Counted from the first letter of the stretch, positions 23,121 to 37,305 are shown. The stretch is 64,000 nucleotides of DNA from Gymnogyps californianus (GCF_018139145.2 NC_059477.1:31537502-31601501); one strand, 5' to 3'. Notes: generated by a model from the letters alone, not told the origin. Translations and numbers: made by a program.

Positions 23121-24354
23121 ACGTTACTCAAAGCAACTGTTTTCCTCTCTACATGTTGAAGAGTCATTACAGCCACAGCAGATTGTTGGCTTTGCCAGTG
23201 CCAGGTAGTGTTGGTAGTGCTGGCTGTTGAAAATATCTTTATTTGCCTGAGGCACTTGGCAATTTGTTGCAGTGAGACCGAAAGAGTAAGTGAGGATCAA
23301 GTGTCCCAGGCCAAAGCTCAAGCACATCGTGGAAAGTTTCCCACTCATTTTGGTGAGTTTTGGATCAAGCCCTAAGCAAGAAAAAATGCGATATAATACT
23401 TCCAGTCACTTTTCTGATTATTTGCCAATAAGGCTAGACAGATAATCTTATCTCTTTTTGTTTGTTTGTTTGTTTGGGGTTTTTTTTCCTGTTTCAAATG
23501 CCCCTGTGTTGCCATTTATCTGTCCGCTTCCATATGTACTTGCTCATCCCATGCTTAACTCAGTGGGCTCATGCTCATGCAGTTTGCCTGCACGGAAGCA
23601 AGACAATGGCACCGCACAGAAGTAATTTTCAAATTAATGATATCTACAAAAGAAGAGAGAATTAGACCAATCACATCCCTCATTTGAAAATAGTATTTTT
23701 TCTGTTTTCTCAAAAAATTGCACATACTTGTACTCACAAGATTACATTAAGTTTCTAGGTCACTAGACTCCTGATTATGAGATGATTAGTTTGAATGGCA
23801 TGTTTAAATGCCAATCTCTGTTCTCTTGCAGGAAACAACCAGTTCAAACATGCAATTCTTGACCCACTCTAGTACTTTTAAGCTTATTGTTTAACAAAAA
23901 GAAAGAGAGAAGGGTGGTGAAAAGTTGCCAGTCCACTTCAAAACTTCTGCTATATTTGTGGGTAAGCAAAGTCCAAAAAGCATTAATGCATGTGCTCAGA
24001 GAGATGAAAACTCACTGGGAACAAACTTTCTAGAACTAAGCAGCAAAAGACTCAAACAGGTGCTCTGTTCCAGGGGCCAGAATGCAAATTTGCCGCAAAT
24101 TTATTACGAATTTTAGCCTTCAACTTCTAAACATGCATATAGTATTGTCCTTCCAGCTGTAACTAAGTCCAGCACAGAAGTCTTCAACAAGGTATAGCAT
24201 CGGAAAGGTCCTGGACAGTGTCTGGTACTGTTTACTTCCAGCTGAGGATTGCCTCACAGTGTACCACCTCTCCCTCAGAAGATACTAACTCTCCACAGAT
24301 ATTAACTGACCAAGCCTGAAAATCCTACTGTGTTCCATTAACTCAAAGCCCTCC
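23121..24354. other. Noncoding sequence with a short (GTTT)n tract
   Basis: A short (GTTT)n tract lies at 23456-23476, followed by a T run. The rest shows no gene or recognisable element. Confidence 0.5.
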
Positions 24355-24430
24355 ACTTTACCAGTGGGAAAAGTGAGATACAGTGCTGCCAAGGGGCTTC
24401 TCAGGGTCCTTCCCCAAATCTGTGACTATA
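24355..24430 (-). repeat. Possible MIR-like relic
   Basis: TTTACCAGTGGGAAAAGTGAGATACAG followed by CTTCTCAGGGTCCTTCC loosely follows the reverse complement of the MIR core (TTTACAGATGAGGAAACTGAGGCACAG). It is weak evidence and the limits are approximate. Confidence 0.28.
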
Positions 24431-27400
24431 AGGTACAATTCCCTTGTCTGTTGGAGAATTTAACTCCTACACAAGACCATATCTGAACGTTATCTCCAAG
24501 TACTTTACAACAGGATATGAACTGCCCACTTCGTACAAGGAGGACCACTTTTTCATACCACGTTAATGAAGGTCATTAACTCACATAGACAAAAGGTGCT
24601 TTCTGGGTTTCTGTCATTACCGCCATGACTACACCAAAGTCTGCTCATGCTTCAAATTCCAGAATGGCTAGCCCCACTGGAATTTCTGCAGATGGTCCAT
24701 CTCCCATGCCCAGGAATCTGATTAAAAAAATGTCCATATGAAATAATGTTCATAATTTCAAAACTGCCCCAATTACACATGTTTGGAAGGAGACAATCAG
24801 GGGCTATGGTTAAAAAAATTACACTACTAAAAAGTTATTTTCCTTTCAACTATCTTATCAAGTTCCTTAATACCTTCTGCTGTTGGTGAAATGATCCTCC
24901 ATTAACATTTCAATTTATTATTGCTGTTTCATTAATGAGACCACAAAAAATGGAAATGAGGCCTATAAATATGCTAAGAGTTAAAGTCAGGAATCGTAAC
25001 AGTGTGTGCACTTTATGAGTAATGTTTCGGTACCGCTAGCATTCAAAACAGCATGGAAGGATGGCTCTGCACCATAAGCATCTGGCTTAATGAACAAAAC
25101 CCCCAAAAGCCCAAACAAAAAACCACCACAATTCCTGAAACTATAGGTTGAAATATCAGTAGAGTCAACTCAGTCTTAACCCCTGCTGCAGCAGACGGGT
25201 GAACTCCATGCAGTTCACCGTTAAAATGTCTTTGGAGAAGGACTTTCTCGGTGAAGGTCACTGGGACTGTTAAACTTCACAAAGCAAATTCTGCAGGAGG
25301 AAGGATTTGTCTCCGTGTCCTTTGTTAAAAATCTCTCTCTCCATGCTAATGTCTACTTACTGCCACCACACCCAGCGCTGGGGGGAAATTATTCTCTTGA
25401 TAGTATCTCAGGTCCTCCAGGAAAAAGGGCAGGCTATAAATAGAGAACTCCAGTCTTGGGAACCACATTAAGATTCTTTTGAGAAACATGTTTATTGCCA
25501 GGTAGCCTTTTAGATCCATCAGGCTCCCACAGTTCCTCTGCTGATCTTTTCTCCAACAAACAGTGAATATCCTCCATGGGTCAAGAAACATCCTTATGCA
25601 AATGGCATTACTGCAACTTGCATTTTCAATTATTAATATTCCACTTCTCATCTTACAAACTTTTTCAGAAAAGGAGGAAAGCAGCAACTTTTTCCCCTGG
25701 GAACAAAACCACAAAATGCAGTACCTCGCTGAGCCATGAAAGGAACAGTCCCTTCAGCACAGGGATGTCGTATCATGCTAGCAACATTTTTGTTTCTGCA
25801 TTTTATTTCTCGCTAATGATTAAAAATGATCGATCCTACCCCATTTTTTGTGCATAGCTGATGGCACTAGCCTTCTGCTAAATGAAACGTGTAGCCACAC
25901 TTTCACTAGCACTACCATCTTGCAAGGAACAAACTTATAATTATTATATTGATTTTATAATTTATTTTCCAGGAAGATCAGATTTCATGACAGGGACTGG
26001 CTTTGTGCTGAGGTCCCACTACGTCAGCGAGAAGAGAGCACTGCAGTCCATACTTCTTTTAAGCATTAACAGAAAAAATGATCTAAATTAGCCAGTTAGC
26101 CATGGCACTAATAGTAGGTTTGAAAAAAACCCAGACACCTTCAGTAAGATGAAATAAAACGAAAACATAAAAAGCAAACTATTTAATGAGATCACAGGCT
26201 ATTTCAATAAATCTAGTTATTTGATAAGCAGACTGCCACTGTCAGCCTTTTATCATCTGTGAAAACACATGATGGATCTTCTCTGTTTGCTTACAATTTC
26301 AAACCTTCCTCTTCTGATCAACATTAGCATTTTGCTCCAGTGCCTCTAAGGACATGGATTGCTAGGAGCCAACCCAGATTCCACCTTTCAGGAAGAGTCT
26401 AAGCACTGACAACCCAGGTATGGCTCAGTGGTGCATACATATGGCACACAGACTGGGTGGTTCAAGGCTGTTAAATGTTCTTCCTCTTCTGAGTTTGCCT
26501 AAAGGGAAGGAAAACGGCCCCTGCTGAGAGTGTACATACATAAAGCTGTAACAAACATTTAATTTTAGCTGCTCTGAAAGAGAATTAGTCTGTGCATTCT
26601 GCACTGCCAGTTCCTACTGCAGCTGCTCAAAAGAGGTGGCTTTGGAGGGTTATTAATTCCCATATTAACGGTCAGCCTCCTCCTCGTTACTGAAATATAG
26701 GCTCCCGAGTGTGTTTCAGTCTTACTTTCCCACATCTCTTTCAATTCTTCCATTATAAGCAGATAAAGTCATTATCTGGCTGAAAAGGACCTCAATCCAA
26801 CACAGGCTCACAATACTTTATCTAGCTTTATGATTCAACTACACACTTTTCCTTCTGTGTAAAAAAAGCTTGTTCAAAGAAAAAAAAAGAAAAGAATTAA
26901 AAATGTACAGCAAGTTCCAGGGAAACCACTGAAATGGCTACTGCCTGTGTGCATTGTTTGTGCAGCCACAGGAGGGAAAGACTCAGATATGATTTTTAAA
27001 CTAGGCTAGTGAAAAACGTTTCACTCTCCATCAGAGCTGATTTGAAAGGATTATTTCTCTGCGACACTTTGAGAGGGCAATGCTGCCAGACGTCATGAAT
27101 CTAAAAGCACTTTATGCAAAACATAAGGCATCATATGAAATCATGTGTACCTTATAAACCGTGCCGCCTCTTTCTGTCCCTTTGCTGAGGTTTAGGTACT
27201 AAGCTTAGGGGTACTACTGGAACAACCCCCAGACACTCCACGGAGATTTGACTCTGCTTGAACTGGAGCAAAGCAGAAGATACTCCATCAAAATCAGCTC
27301 TTCAGCATTGAAGTTTAGCTCATTTATGCTGGCTAAGGATCTAACTCTACTATCTACAGATCGAAAGATGCTAAAAAAAGGGCTTTTTTAATATGCTTTA

Positions 27401-28489
27401 CCAAATATAAAACATGTGATTGAAATGTAGGCAGAGATTCATCTCACCCTACTTTATTCACCTGAAAGCTGGGCTAGGCTAGGCAGCGAGGAGCTTGGTA
27501 CGTCTGCGGGAGGGGATCAGCACTCCCAAACCTCAGCTCTTGTCGCCTGTGGGAATGCCCTTCTGATGAGTCGCCCTCTGGAGACGCTCATCTCCTTCCT
27601 CCACTACAAAACTGGACTACAATACAACATCCCAATCAGTTGTAAAAAAATGATCTGATAGTTATGCAAAATCCTGATCCTCCTTCTTTTCTCCCCCACT
27701 GTTTTTGTGCCAGCACGAACCCACTGACTTTTGCAAGGTTATTCAAACTCAAATCCATCTACTCATAATACCCGCTCCAAAGTCATGTTCACCTGGACTG
27801 AAAGATGCTGAGGGCACTGAATTCAATTGTCCTAACTTCTTCAGAAAAGGTACCCAAAAAGCAAGAGACTCACAGATCGTCCTTTACATAAGGCCTTTCA
27901 TTTTTTTCATCCAGGTTTTGCCTCAACAACAAGCTCTCACAACAAGTTCGGTCTGACACAAGACAACTCTACCACAAAACAACTGAGAAATATAAATCGC
28001 TGTAACAGCCCCTCACCACAGGATGAATTGCCCTGGATGTGGAGCAAAAGCAGATATTGTTCACACTTCACTGCATCACTTTCAGTGAATTTTGCTGAAG
28101 TTTTTGAGAGTTAATAAGCTGCCTGCTTCTTTTTCAGTCTTCAATAGTGTCAAGGCTGTATACAGACAGACGTATGGAAACAGTATCTGATCTAAAGCTA
28201 GAAACAAAAGAGCTTATTTCCCCTTGTCTGGTGAAGAAACCAGTAAGCCTCTTGGGCATGTAGTTGAAACCACAGTAAGGACAGTAAAACCCTTCCTGGA
28301 ATTGAAGGATCAGGAAGAAAGCAAGAAACAAGAGGAAAATGAGTTGTTAAATAGAGTATACTTGAGGAGAGCTTTAATGACAGGTGATGCGTGGTGAAGG
28401 TCCCTTAGCAGACACTCCAGCGCTCACTAGCAGGAGATACTTAGGACAGGAAACAGACTGGGACTGTTCTTTACTCAACTGGGGCTGCG
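24431..28489. other. Unique noncoding sequence
   Basis: No gene is recognised. A possible tRNA-type promoter relic lies at 26421-26468 and is described separately. A short A-rich tract is at 26878-26902. Confidence 0.5.
26421..26468 (+). repeat. Possible tRNA-derived SINE head (A box and weak B box)
   Basis: TGGCTCAGTGG at 26421-26431 matches the RNA polymerase III A-box consensus TRGCNNAGYGG. GGTTCAAGGC begins at 26459, near the normal place for a B box but matching it only in the first half. No body of a known SINE is recognised downstream and no tRNA cloverleaf is apparent. Confidence 0.28.
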
Positions 28490-28600
28490 TTTCCACCTTT
28501 GGGCACCTCTCTCTTCCCCACCTGCAAAACGGTGATAACTCCTTATGAATAAAATTTAGAAGATGAGAGCTAAGGCTTATTAATAATAGGAGGCCACATC
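28490..28600 (+). repeat. Possible MIR-like relic
   Basis: GGGCACCTCTCTCTTCCCCA followed by CCTGCAAAACGGTGATAACT resembles the MIR order of CTTAACCTCTCTGAGCC, TTTCCTCATCTGTAAAATGG and GGATAATA. The copy is diverged and limits are approximate. Confidence 0.32.
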
Positions 28601-30078
28601 CTCCGTGTCTTCAGGTGGGCAACAGCCCAGGGAAATCAGTGGGGACTTTCCCAGCCAAAGGGTTAGAGGACAGAGCCCAACGCTGTGGGACAAAGCCTGT
28701 ATAAGGAAGAAGAGATGACTAAGTGCCGTGCCCTTCACGTATCTGCAGAGTGGTGCAACGTAATTCCCAAGTGTACTGTTGCAAAGCAAAGCTGAGATAT
28801 ATTGCTCCTTTACAAACACAGACATTTCATCAGAGGACATCAAGACAAGTTTTGCCTTTGTTTTGCCCTTCATAACTAAAAAAGTCATCCCACAAAATAA
28901 ACAAAATCCCTTCTTCTTTCATTATTTCCAAACACACTGCTTCCACCACGAGCCAGCCTCTGCAGCAGCTATCATTTTGCTCCAATCTGGTAAACGTCCT
29001 CTCCTCCCTTCCCCCTCCTCTCCCCTTTCCTACCTGGGGAATTCAGCTGCTTGCAGAAAAACTTGAAAAGAGAAAAAAGGAATAAAAAAGTTGGCTTGCA
29101 TGGTGCAGAAATAAGAACTGAAAAAAAGTGAAACCGTATGCCTTGCCCCTGGTGGCTCTGGGACTTGGAGCCAAACCAAGGCCACGAAAACAGAATATTG
29201 CTCTTTGTTAACCATAAATAAATAAATAAAGGACTACTCACTCTTGCCCTTCGCGATGTGTTTTCTAAGGAGGAAGAAATTCCCTGCGGAGTTTATTATG
29301 TGTAGACGGGAAGTGTGCCTCCTAGGGAAAAGCAGTGGGGGTAGTTTTTCCCTTGGTGATTTCTTTCCCGCCTTTCCGTCACTCCTTTATTCATTTTGCA
29401 AGTCTCTCTCCCCTCCCTTCTGCAATAAGTGAAGGCACACAAAGGAACATGCAGGTAATTCAGCCACTCAAAACTACACAGCATCTCCTTTCCTATATAA
29501 ACGATCAGTGTGTGGCCTGGGTTTCATTTGCAACTGTAAATGAAACAGGCCTACAACTGTGTTCATAATCCTCCTTAATTGAATTTCTGTGACAAAACCC
29601 AGACAAAATTATTACCCTCAAGTTAACAGTTTGCGCGAAGTAGCCAAGGGTTCCTGGGAAGCTTTAAAACAAATGCAGGACAAAACTGGATACCACAAAG
29701 CGGTTATTTGGTGTTGGTACCATTTGTTTGAATGGGGGGAGGTTTCCCTGGAGGAACAATGTCATTTTAATATGAGGGACAGCCTAGGAATTCAACAAAG
29801 GCCAAAGAAAAAGTGAGAATTAAATAAGCTGCAGAAGAGCTTGGATGTAAACCAGACCATGCTGCTCACACCACAGCTACTGGAAGGAGGTGTTGGGCTG
29901 TCCTGGCTTTATGAAAGGGCAGCATCATTCACAACTTGGTGTGGCTAATTAAGAGAGTTTCACAAATCCAGGAGCACTTGAAGCAACTGCTTGGTTTGTG
30001 TTGAAGTTCACATCCCACTGAAAGGGGTATCTCCTTTAAAGCCCTCCATGCAATCATTTCCTTCAACTAGATCACCAG
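28601..30078. other. Noncoding sequence with a short (AAAT)n tract
   Basis: A (AAAT)n tract lies at about 29214-29230. No gene or other element is recognised. Confidence 0.5.
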
Positions 30079-30126
30079 TTATATATATATATATATACAC
30101 ACACACATATATATATATACACATAC
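30079..30126. repeat. Compound (TA)n/(CA)n microsatellite
   Basis: Alternating TA and CA dinucleotide blocks run for about 48 bp. A small perfect hairpin (TACTAACGC, loop AGA, GCGTTAGTA; 30124-30144) abuts its right end. Confidence 0.9.
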
Positions 30127-30144
30127 TAACGCAGAGCGTTAGTA

Positions 30145-33100
30145 ATGATGTCAGGCTGCTGGTAAAATATCTAGACTTATTTTTAAAATGTGAGAACCAC
30201 TGCTAAATGGAAGCAGGGGTGCAAAAAAGGCACTGCCCTGCAGGGCACTCCCATTGCTTGCGGAAGAGAATTAAAGCCTTTCCTGTTACCAAAATTCAGT
30301 GTTTGTTATTCTTTCAGATGATACAGATGTTTTCTTGAAGGACTGGGCAAAGCTGGTGTGAACAGAGATGTCTGCTTGCAACAGCTAATTTTGTGTGTTA
30401 TATGCCATGTACTTGGACAGACACCCTATTTTACCCCAAAGTACCATGTTTTAGTCATCTCTGTATCAGCTGGTAACTAAAGCAAACTAGCAAAATTATT
30501 AGGGATCAAAGCAGACTCTTTACGCTTCAGTTTACACAGAGCTGATCAGAGCAGGGAAAACCATGTCATCCCAAGGCGATGCCTGCCTGTGTTACCGCCC
30601 CACATGCTCATAGAAGTTAATATCCTTTGCAATTTAAGCAGAAGGCAAGGCTACGAGGGAATGGGGAAGGCTGAGGTAATGGAAAGAGAAATCCTGTAGT
30701 TCCTCAGCGTGCGCCCATGTCCTGTGTGTCACCCAGTCCTCTCGCAGGCAGCGTCGATGGAAATTTAGGCATAGAGGAGGCTGACGGGGCCTCATATTAA
30801 AATTTCCTCCAATTTAATTATTCAGAATGGAAGTAAAATACTGCTAGAGGTGATTAAATGAGCAATACTGTTCAGAGACAGGCAGGCAGAGACCAGATCT
30901 CATTTCCACAGACCTCCGTGCCGCTGCAGGACAGTGTGTCCCCGTCCCCACCCTCACTTGCAAGGAAAAGCTGGCGCAATGAGGGACCTCAGAAGAGTTT
31001 CCAGGAGATATACTTCCTCTCCCATGGATGCAGTGGGGTAACAACCAGGTGCTACTGCCTTCCTCAGCATCTCTGCTGCGCCAAATGTTTCAGAGGTTGC
31101 ATTAACACCTGGTTTTGAGAGATTGCTCATTAGCCCTTGGGTCCTGTGCCACTTTAAGTAACCTTTTAAGAACACCTTTTTACAGCTTGTGTGCTCTGTT
31201 TTTCCTCAGGCCACAAGTTAAACGCGCTGAACAACACCAGGGGCAAAGCGAGACAGAAATAAATAGATGCATATGCACATGCCTACAACCCCCCACATAC
31301 ACACACATGATCAGGGCCAGAGACCAATGTCTTCAGGAAAAGGCATGAGGGGATAAATTCATCACAGTGCTTTGTCACTGGTGGCAAAGGAAAGAAAAAG
31401 GAACATTTAAAAGGGTGATGAAATGTTTCAAGAAAAAGCAATATATTTTTATGTACTTGTAAAATCCATTGGCAATGACTTTTCTGGTTAATTGGTTTCA
31501 TCTTATTAAACTAAAAACCTATTTGTAAAATCCAGACATATTCAAGCATAAGTCCAATTTCTTCACCAAAAGCCAATACACCATTTCAAAGAAGAAAATT
31601 AAGCAATACAAACCAGTTTCCATTAGTCTGAAAGCACAGCACTTGGTATCAGGAAAAGAAATGGAATAGAGTGCTTGACTTTTCTAAAATGCACTTTGGA
31701 AAAATCATGTTACTCATTTACCCCAAAACTGCAGCCCCCTTCTTCCCTGGCCCTGTGAAAACGCATGAACATGTTGGCCCAATTACGCAGTGATTTATAA
31801 ATCAGCCTTCTGCTATCTTTCCCTGCACTTGTCATGTTCAACTTCTTCCCCCTTATTAGACCACTCTTCTTCTCATTAAATAGTCCCTCTGTCTCACTTG
31901 CCAAAGAACTGCCAATGGGCCCCCTCATTTTACAGAAGAATAGACCCAGTTTTACCAATGGGAAAGGGCCTCTAATGTACCATGGACACAGCACAGTGAA
32001 GCATGGTAATTTGCCTGTGTTAATGATGCTACTTCACAATGACCAGGAAAACAAAAATCTTTAATAGCTAAATGACACCCAGTCCTTCTGCAGCCTGTTG
32101 AATTCAGAAACAGTGGAAGCAAAACTCAATGTCCTTTAAGAGATGAGCTAAAAGTGGCTGCAATGTTCTTTTTTTCCAAATTCCTAATCTGCGTGGAATC
32201 ACTAAAATGGGTGATTTGGTGCTGGGAGCAGGACAGAAAAGCCAATCCAAGTGTTTCAAAATGTTTTAGCGGCTTAGGGGAAAAAAAATAATGAGCATAT
32301 ATGTAAACATTTTTGGACATACCATACACATGCATGATTCTGAACCTCCCAGTTATTCTGCTCTGTGGGAGGGATTTTGTGCAAAATACCACTGAAAAGT
32401 GGGACTAAAGCATAATTACTTATTTTCTGCTTTTTAGGTGAAAAGAGGAAGTCATTATTGTGGGAAGGACAGAGGGGCAGTCTGCATGTGCCATTGCTTA
32501 TTTCTGAGGATGCTCCAATTCCACAAAGCACTGAGCTCTTGAGTGCTAAATCAACCCCGAGAAATGCTTTCAACCTCGGTTCTCATCAGAAGCTTTTCAC
32601 TTCTTACAGCTGGGTTCCCTAGGCTGCCTGGCTAGGCAAAACACTGATTGCTTTGGCCAGTCAAAGTCTGGTTGCTCCAAAAAGTCAATCTTCAAATACA
32701 GAACATTAAGCTACTCAGTGGGAGAAATTCTGCTCACATATTTGGCCAAACATGACAGGCAGAACGGCACTGACTTTGATGAAATTATTTGGTGTGCACC
32801 AGAAGGAACCAGGGATCATAAGCAATCATATGGTGCATGTTTGGTAATCCTTTGGCGCTGTTGAAAGGTTGGGGAATAGACTTAAACATAGGTTTATGAA
32901 AAAAAGATGAACCAATATTTACAATATTGCTCATACAAGAAAAGGCTTCTATGATATTTTCCAAGGGCAGAGGGAGTGATTTGTCAGAAGTTGGCGAGTT
33001 GCAGTTTTGTAGATTTTGTAGCCGTCTGATTGGCACACTTCACACATTCCTTGTCCAAAACTTTCTGGTACAGCTGTACAAAACAGGAGCAGGACTTGAA

Positions 33101-36100
33101 TTCAAGAGGGCTGCAGGAAGGCAGAATTGCTGAGAAATTAGGACCAAGCCATTTCAATGCAGCACTTGTCCAGGCATTCTTCAATTCACGATGTTCAACA
33201 CTTAACAAACCTTGAGGTAAGTCACTATCACAATTAAGCAATAGCTTCTGCTGTAGAGTGTTTGGGGAGGTATTTTTTAGGATTATTCACTGTAGAGTTC
33301 ATCAGTTGATTGTCTTATTGTCTTATGAAATTATGTGCTTGCCACAGGAAAAGTTTGTCAGCCCAGCTTGAAAATAAGCACCTAAGGACTCTCTAAATAC
33401 CTGTTTACTCAACCTGGAGGAACACTCAAGGGGAGTACTAAAATCTTCGAGACAAATGCCACACACTGCATGTTAAAAATTCCCCAAAATGTCGTATTCT
33501 TAAGCCTTTCTTTACTACTGTGCCTGCTTCAATTAAAAAACATGTTCTAAAAATCCCCCAAGGTGTGTGCTTCAATGGCTGGCTCAACATTTCATTTGCA
33601 GAAAATGTGGCTACAGCGCTAGCAACAGGGCTTTGGGAGGGACATAAGCAAATCAGTGTTTTGATGTCTCTTAAAGACCAAATGATTTACTGTAATTTAA
33701 AATCTTAACATTTTCTGAATGAATAATTTTGATACCTTTCATCTTGAGTTCTGTGGACCTTGCCAAGTTGAGACCATAATACTTATCAGCAATTTATCAG
33801 CAAAACCATGGCTGACTCTTCAGAGGCCTGATATTTGAGACCTGTCCAGGCAATCTCCCTCTGAAGTCAAGGAGCCAAGGAAAGATTCCCAGCTGTGACC
33901 CAGCACAAGTATTTCTCCAGTGGGGCGTTCAATCTCCCTCCCAGGCCTTGCTCAAAGCTGCTTGGCAGTGTGAAAAAGGCATGTTGCCTTCCAGAGGCTG
34001 AGAGCAAAATAAACCTTCATCTTTGGGGCAAAATTCACTTCTGCAGCAGAAGTTGCAGAGGTGCTCTTCCAGACACTGCACGTCTCAGATGGGCCAGGGC
34101 ATGAACCCAGGAGAGTTCTCACTGCTAGTAATGAATAGCCATCCCCTCATCCTGCCAAGCCAGTGCAGTACCACCTCCTCCTTTGGGGCAGCAGAAGCAG
34201 TGAAAGCAAACACAGAGACAGGGGGCAAGCAGGTACACAGGCCACAGGCCACAGCCACCTTTTACTGAGGCCAGGGAGATCCCTGCGCTGCAAAGCCTTG
34301 AGCTGTTCAGCAAGCACATCAAGAGTGGCCTGATGCCATGGCTACTCCCTCCTCTGCTCTTGTCTAAAGGAACAGCAATGCAACAAAGGCATGTGAACAG
34401 AAAGGTTGGAGGATCTCACATAGCACAGAGTTTCATCTCCTAGTGTCTCTCTTGATATCAAACTGCTAGTGTGAACACTACTGCTCATGTACAGGGTTGC
34501 TAACACCATTCAGTGTGGTGGAGTTGATACAAGGTACTTGTCATAGCAACTTAAGTAACATCCATGATTTTCCCTCTAGATTTTGCAAGATGAGTGCATA
34601 GGTGCAATCATTAGATTCATTAATTCTAAAATAGTGGTATCTCTTTTGCTTGCTACTTGCCAGGCAGACATAGCCACCAGGATGTGCAGCTATTAAGTGC
34701 AAACCACAGTTCCTATCACCCTTTCGTGTTCTTCACCCTCCTTTTACCGTGCATTTTCCTTGAGCTCTTTCTCTTTTGATCTCCTTGAGAAAAATGGCTT
34801 CCTTTATTGATTAAATTACAAATTCCAATGGCGGATGGTTGAGTTATATGATAACGCCTGACGAAAGCCATCAACTACAATTGAAATAAAAGGAAAAATT
34901 AGCACTCTCTTTATTACAAAAGGTTTGGATGTTGAGTAGCTGACTGAATTAAATAGAGATTGAGCAGATCTGAGAGAATTGATTAGGAAAAACACTGCAG
35001 AATTCAGAAAAGAGCTACCAAAATTAACAGCTCATTAATTCACCTTAGAAAAAGATGGGAAAAGTTGAGGAAGATAAGGAAATTGTATCTTTTTCAAGCA
35101 TTCACAACCAGGAATTGCACAAAAGCCTGCCTCTGTGATAAGACTCCTCAGATGATACCCAACTCTGACACCAAGTTACCAAAGGCCAATAAATACATGA
35201 CCAGGTCAGCAGCCCCTTGGGTTCATTTATTCAGCTTCTAGTAGGCGTTTTTAATTAGTGGTATCACAAGCAAAATAAGGTTCTTGGCCTTTGTTCTGTG
35301 CCTGGGAACCAACTGCATGCCAGCTTTTGGTAATGTATCATTGCATTTTATTCACTGCTCATCTACGCTAATGAGGTATTTTTATTTTTGTCTGCTTGTG
35401 GCATTTCCTGCAATACTGACAGATGTCTTGGGTTTTCCTCCTGCAGATTAAGCAACCATTATTGGCATTCTTAAATGAAACAAGAAGTTGATAAAGCAAA
35501 GTGTCTAAAAAATGGCACAATCCACTTTAGAGCTTCATCATCTTCCAGTCACTTCCTTGCAAGCTTGTTGCAAGGTAGAGTCTAGCAAAGATGAGTTCTA
35601 GCAAAGCTCTGGAAAGAGTGTAAACACAGCTGTTAAAGAAGGGTTGCAAACATTATATTATTTACTTACAGCCTCTGCATTACTGAAGTGTCATATTTGA
35701 AGTCATGATCCAGGGAAAATCCTTAGTAACCTGTGAAAACATCAGAAAAAGAGTCTTCAGTGGATATTTCTAACTACATCTTCTATCCGATGCGGAAGAG
35801 AATTTAATGTCAAATTTTGACATTATTTTGGAAGCAAAATGTGAAGAACATATTATTTAAGTTCAACCGCAGAGCAGTGTAAAAATTTTCCTTAATGCTC
35901 ATCTGAAGGTTGCTTCAAAACTTGCTTCAGCTGCAATCATTGTCTTCATAATTACTTTCCGCAAAAATCCTAGCCTACAGATTTGCTAGCAGGAAATGTT
36001 TGCAGAAACAATAAATATTTTAACACATTCAATCTAACTTAGAAATTGTGCAGCCCTGCCTGAACTTTTCACAATCCTGAATGCTTCATCCTCACGGAAG

Positions 36101-36380
36101 AGACAAGGAATGGCTCTTGTCCCAGTTTCCAAGCGGGACATTTGCACCAGTGAGAAATGTAGGCTGTGAACATACATCTTATTCGTCACTGCAGTGCTCT
36201 GCTTGGGGACATTCCTGTCCCCACCACGCATCACCCTGCCTCATCATTAACCCCTGCTGGAGTTCATTGCACCCTCCATTCTGTCAGCAGAACTATTCAC
36301 AAATGCAGTCAGATACGGGTTAGTAAAGACCTATTTAAACTGTTCAAGTCAATCCAGGAACTGCAGCCAGATGAAGATGC
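30145..36380. other. Unique AT-leaning noncoding sequence
   Basis: About 6.2 kb without a recognisable gene or young repeat. The stretch 34850-35060 is AT-rich with several ATTA/TAAT cores and looks like a conserved noncoding element. A short CATTTTACAGAAGAATAGAC-like segment near 31926 may be another MIR scrap, too short to call. Confidence 0.45.
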
Positions 36381-36470
36381 GTGAACGCAGCCTACACGAT
36401 TTGCCCCAGGTCTCACAGCAAGCCTGGCAGGGCAGACAGCTAGCATGCTAGCTGTGAACCCATATCCCCC
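36381..36470 (-). repeat. Possible MIR-like relic
   Basis: GATTTGCCCCAGGTCTCACA followed by GCAAGCCTGGCAGGGCAGAC resembles the reverse complement of the MIR middle (GACTTGCCCAAGGTCACACA then GCTAGTAAGTGGCAGAGCC). Confidence 0.4.
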
Positions 36471-37305
36471 CTCTTTGAAACACCAAGGGTAGTGATCCCA
36501 AAGCAAAGCACAGAATGAACAAATCTGCTCAACAAACCCACACCTCAGAGGTTATTTTCTTTATTTTCACCCTTCTGTCTTATCTAAACCCCCCAATTCC
36601 ACCACAACCTGATGAAAGTAAAGAGGCAAAAATTATAACAAATTATAACAAATTCTAGATTATTTTCTAATAATTTATCCTTTAGTTTCATATTACGGCA
36701 CCACCACAAAGCCTACCCTATGCCTGAACTCTTTGTGCTAAGCACAGTGCAGACATTGGCCATGGTAGTCTCTGCTCCCTGGAGCTTACCAGCAAGAGAT
36801 CAAGGAGCTAAAACTGTAGGCAGGGAAAAGACAGAGACAGCAAAAATCAGAGGACACTTCTGCACAATGGCTTGTGAGCACAAATCCCACTCAGGCAGTA
36901 AGAAATGATTCACTGTGAAGAGATTCTGACCCTGCTACCTATTATGCTTGACAGACGATCTCACTGAAATCATTTATCTAGTTATTTACATGGCTTCCAT
37001 TAGAGCCACGTCTGAGCGTTCACAAACCAGATGGGTTTCTCCTCACTGCACTCCTGAGAAGGAGCACATGCTGTTAACTCTACATCATAGGCAAGGAATG
37101 GATATACTAAAAAGACAAAATGTTTTTTCCGGAGAAACTAAAATCTGGTCTGCCAAAACCCTATGTCATGCCAGAGGGCTCCTGTGGGTTAAGGCGCTGC
37201 ACTCAGGGACAGGCCATCAGACTTTAGCCACAGGCAGACCTCTCACCACTCTAGTAATTCTTCCTTGAACAATGGCTTCTAAATAGTATGAATCAGGAAA
37301 CGGAT
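36471..37305. other. Unique noncoding sequence
   Basis: No gene is recognised. A short 10-bp direct repeat (AATTATAACA, two copies) lies near 36631-36650. Confidence 0.5.

Noticed and set aside
32785..33241. Overlapping minus-strand frames of 83 and 85 codons
   Set aside because: No recognisable domain and no supported boundaries; most likely chance frames.
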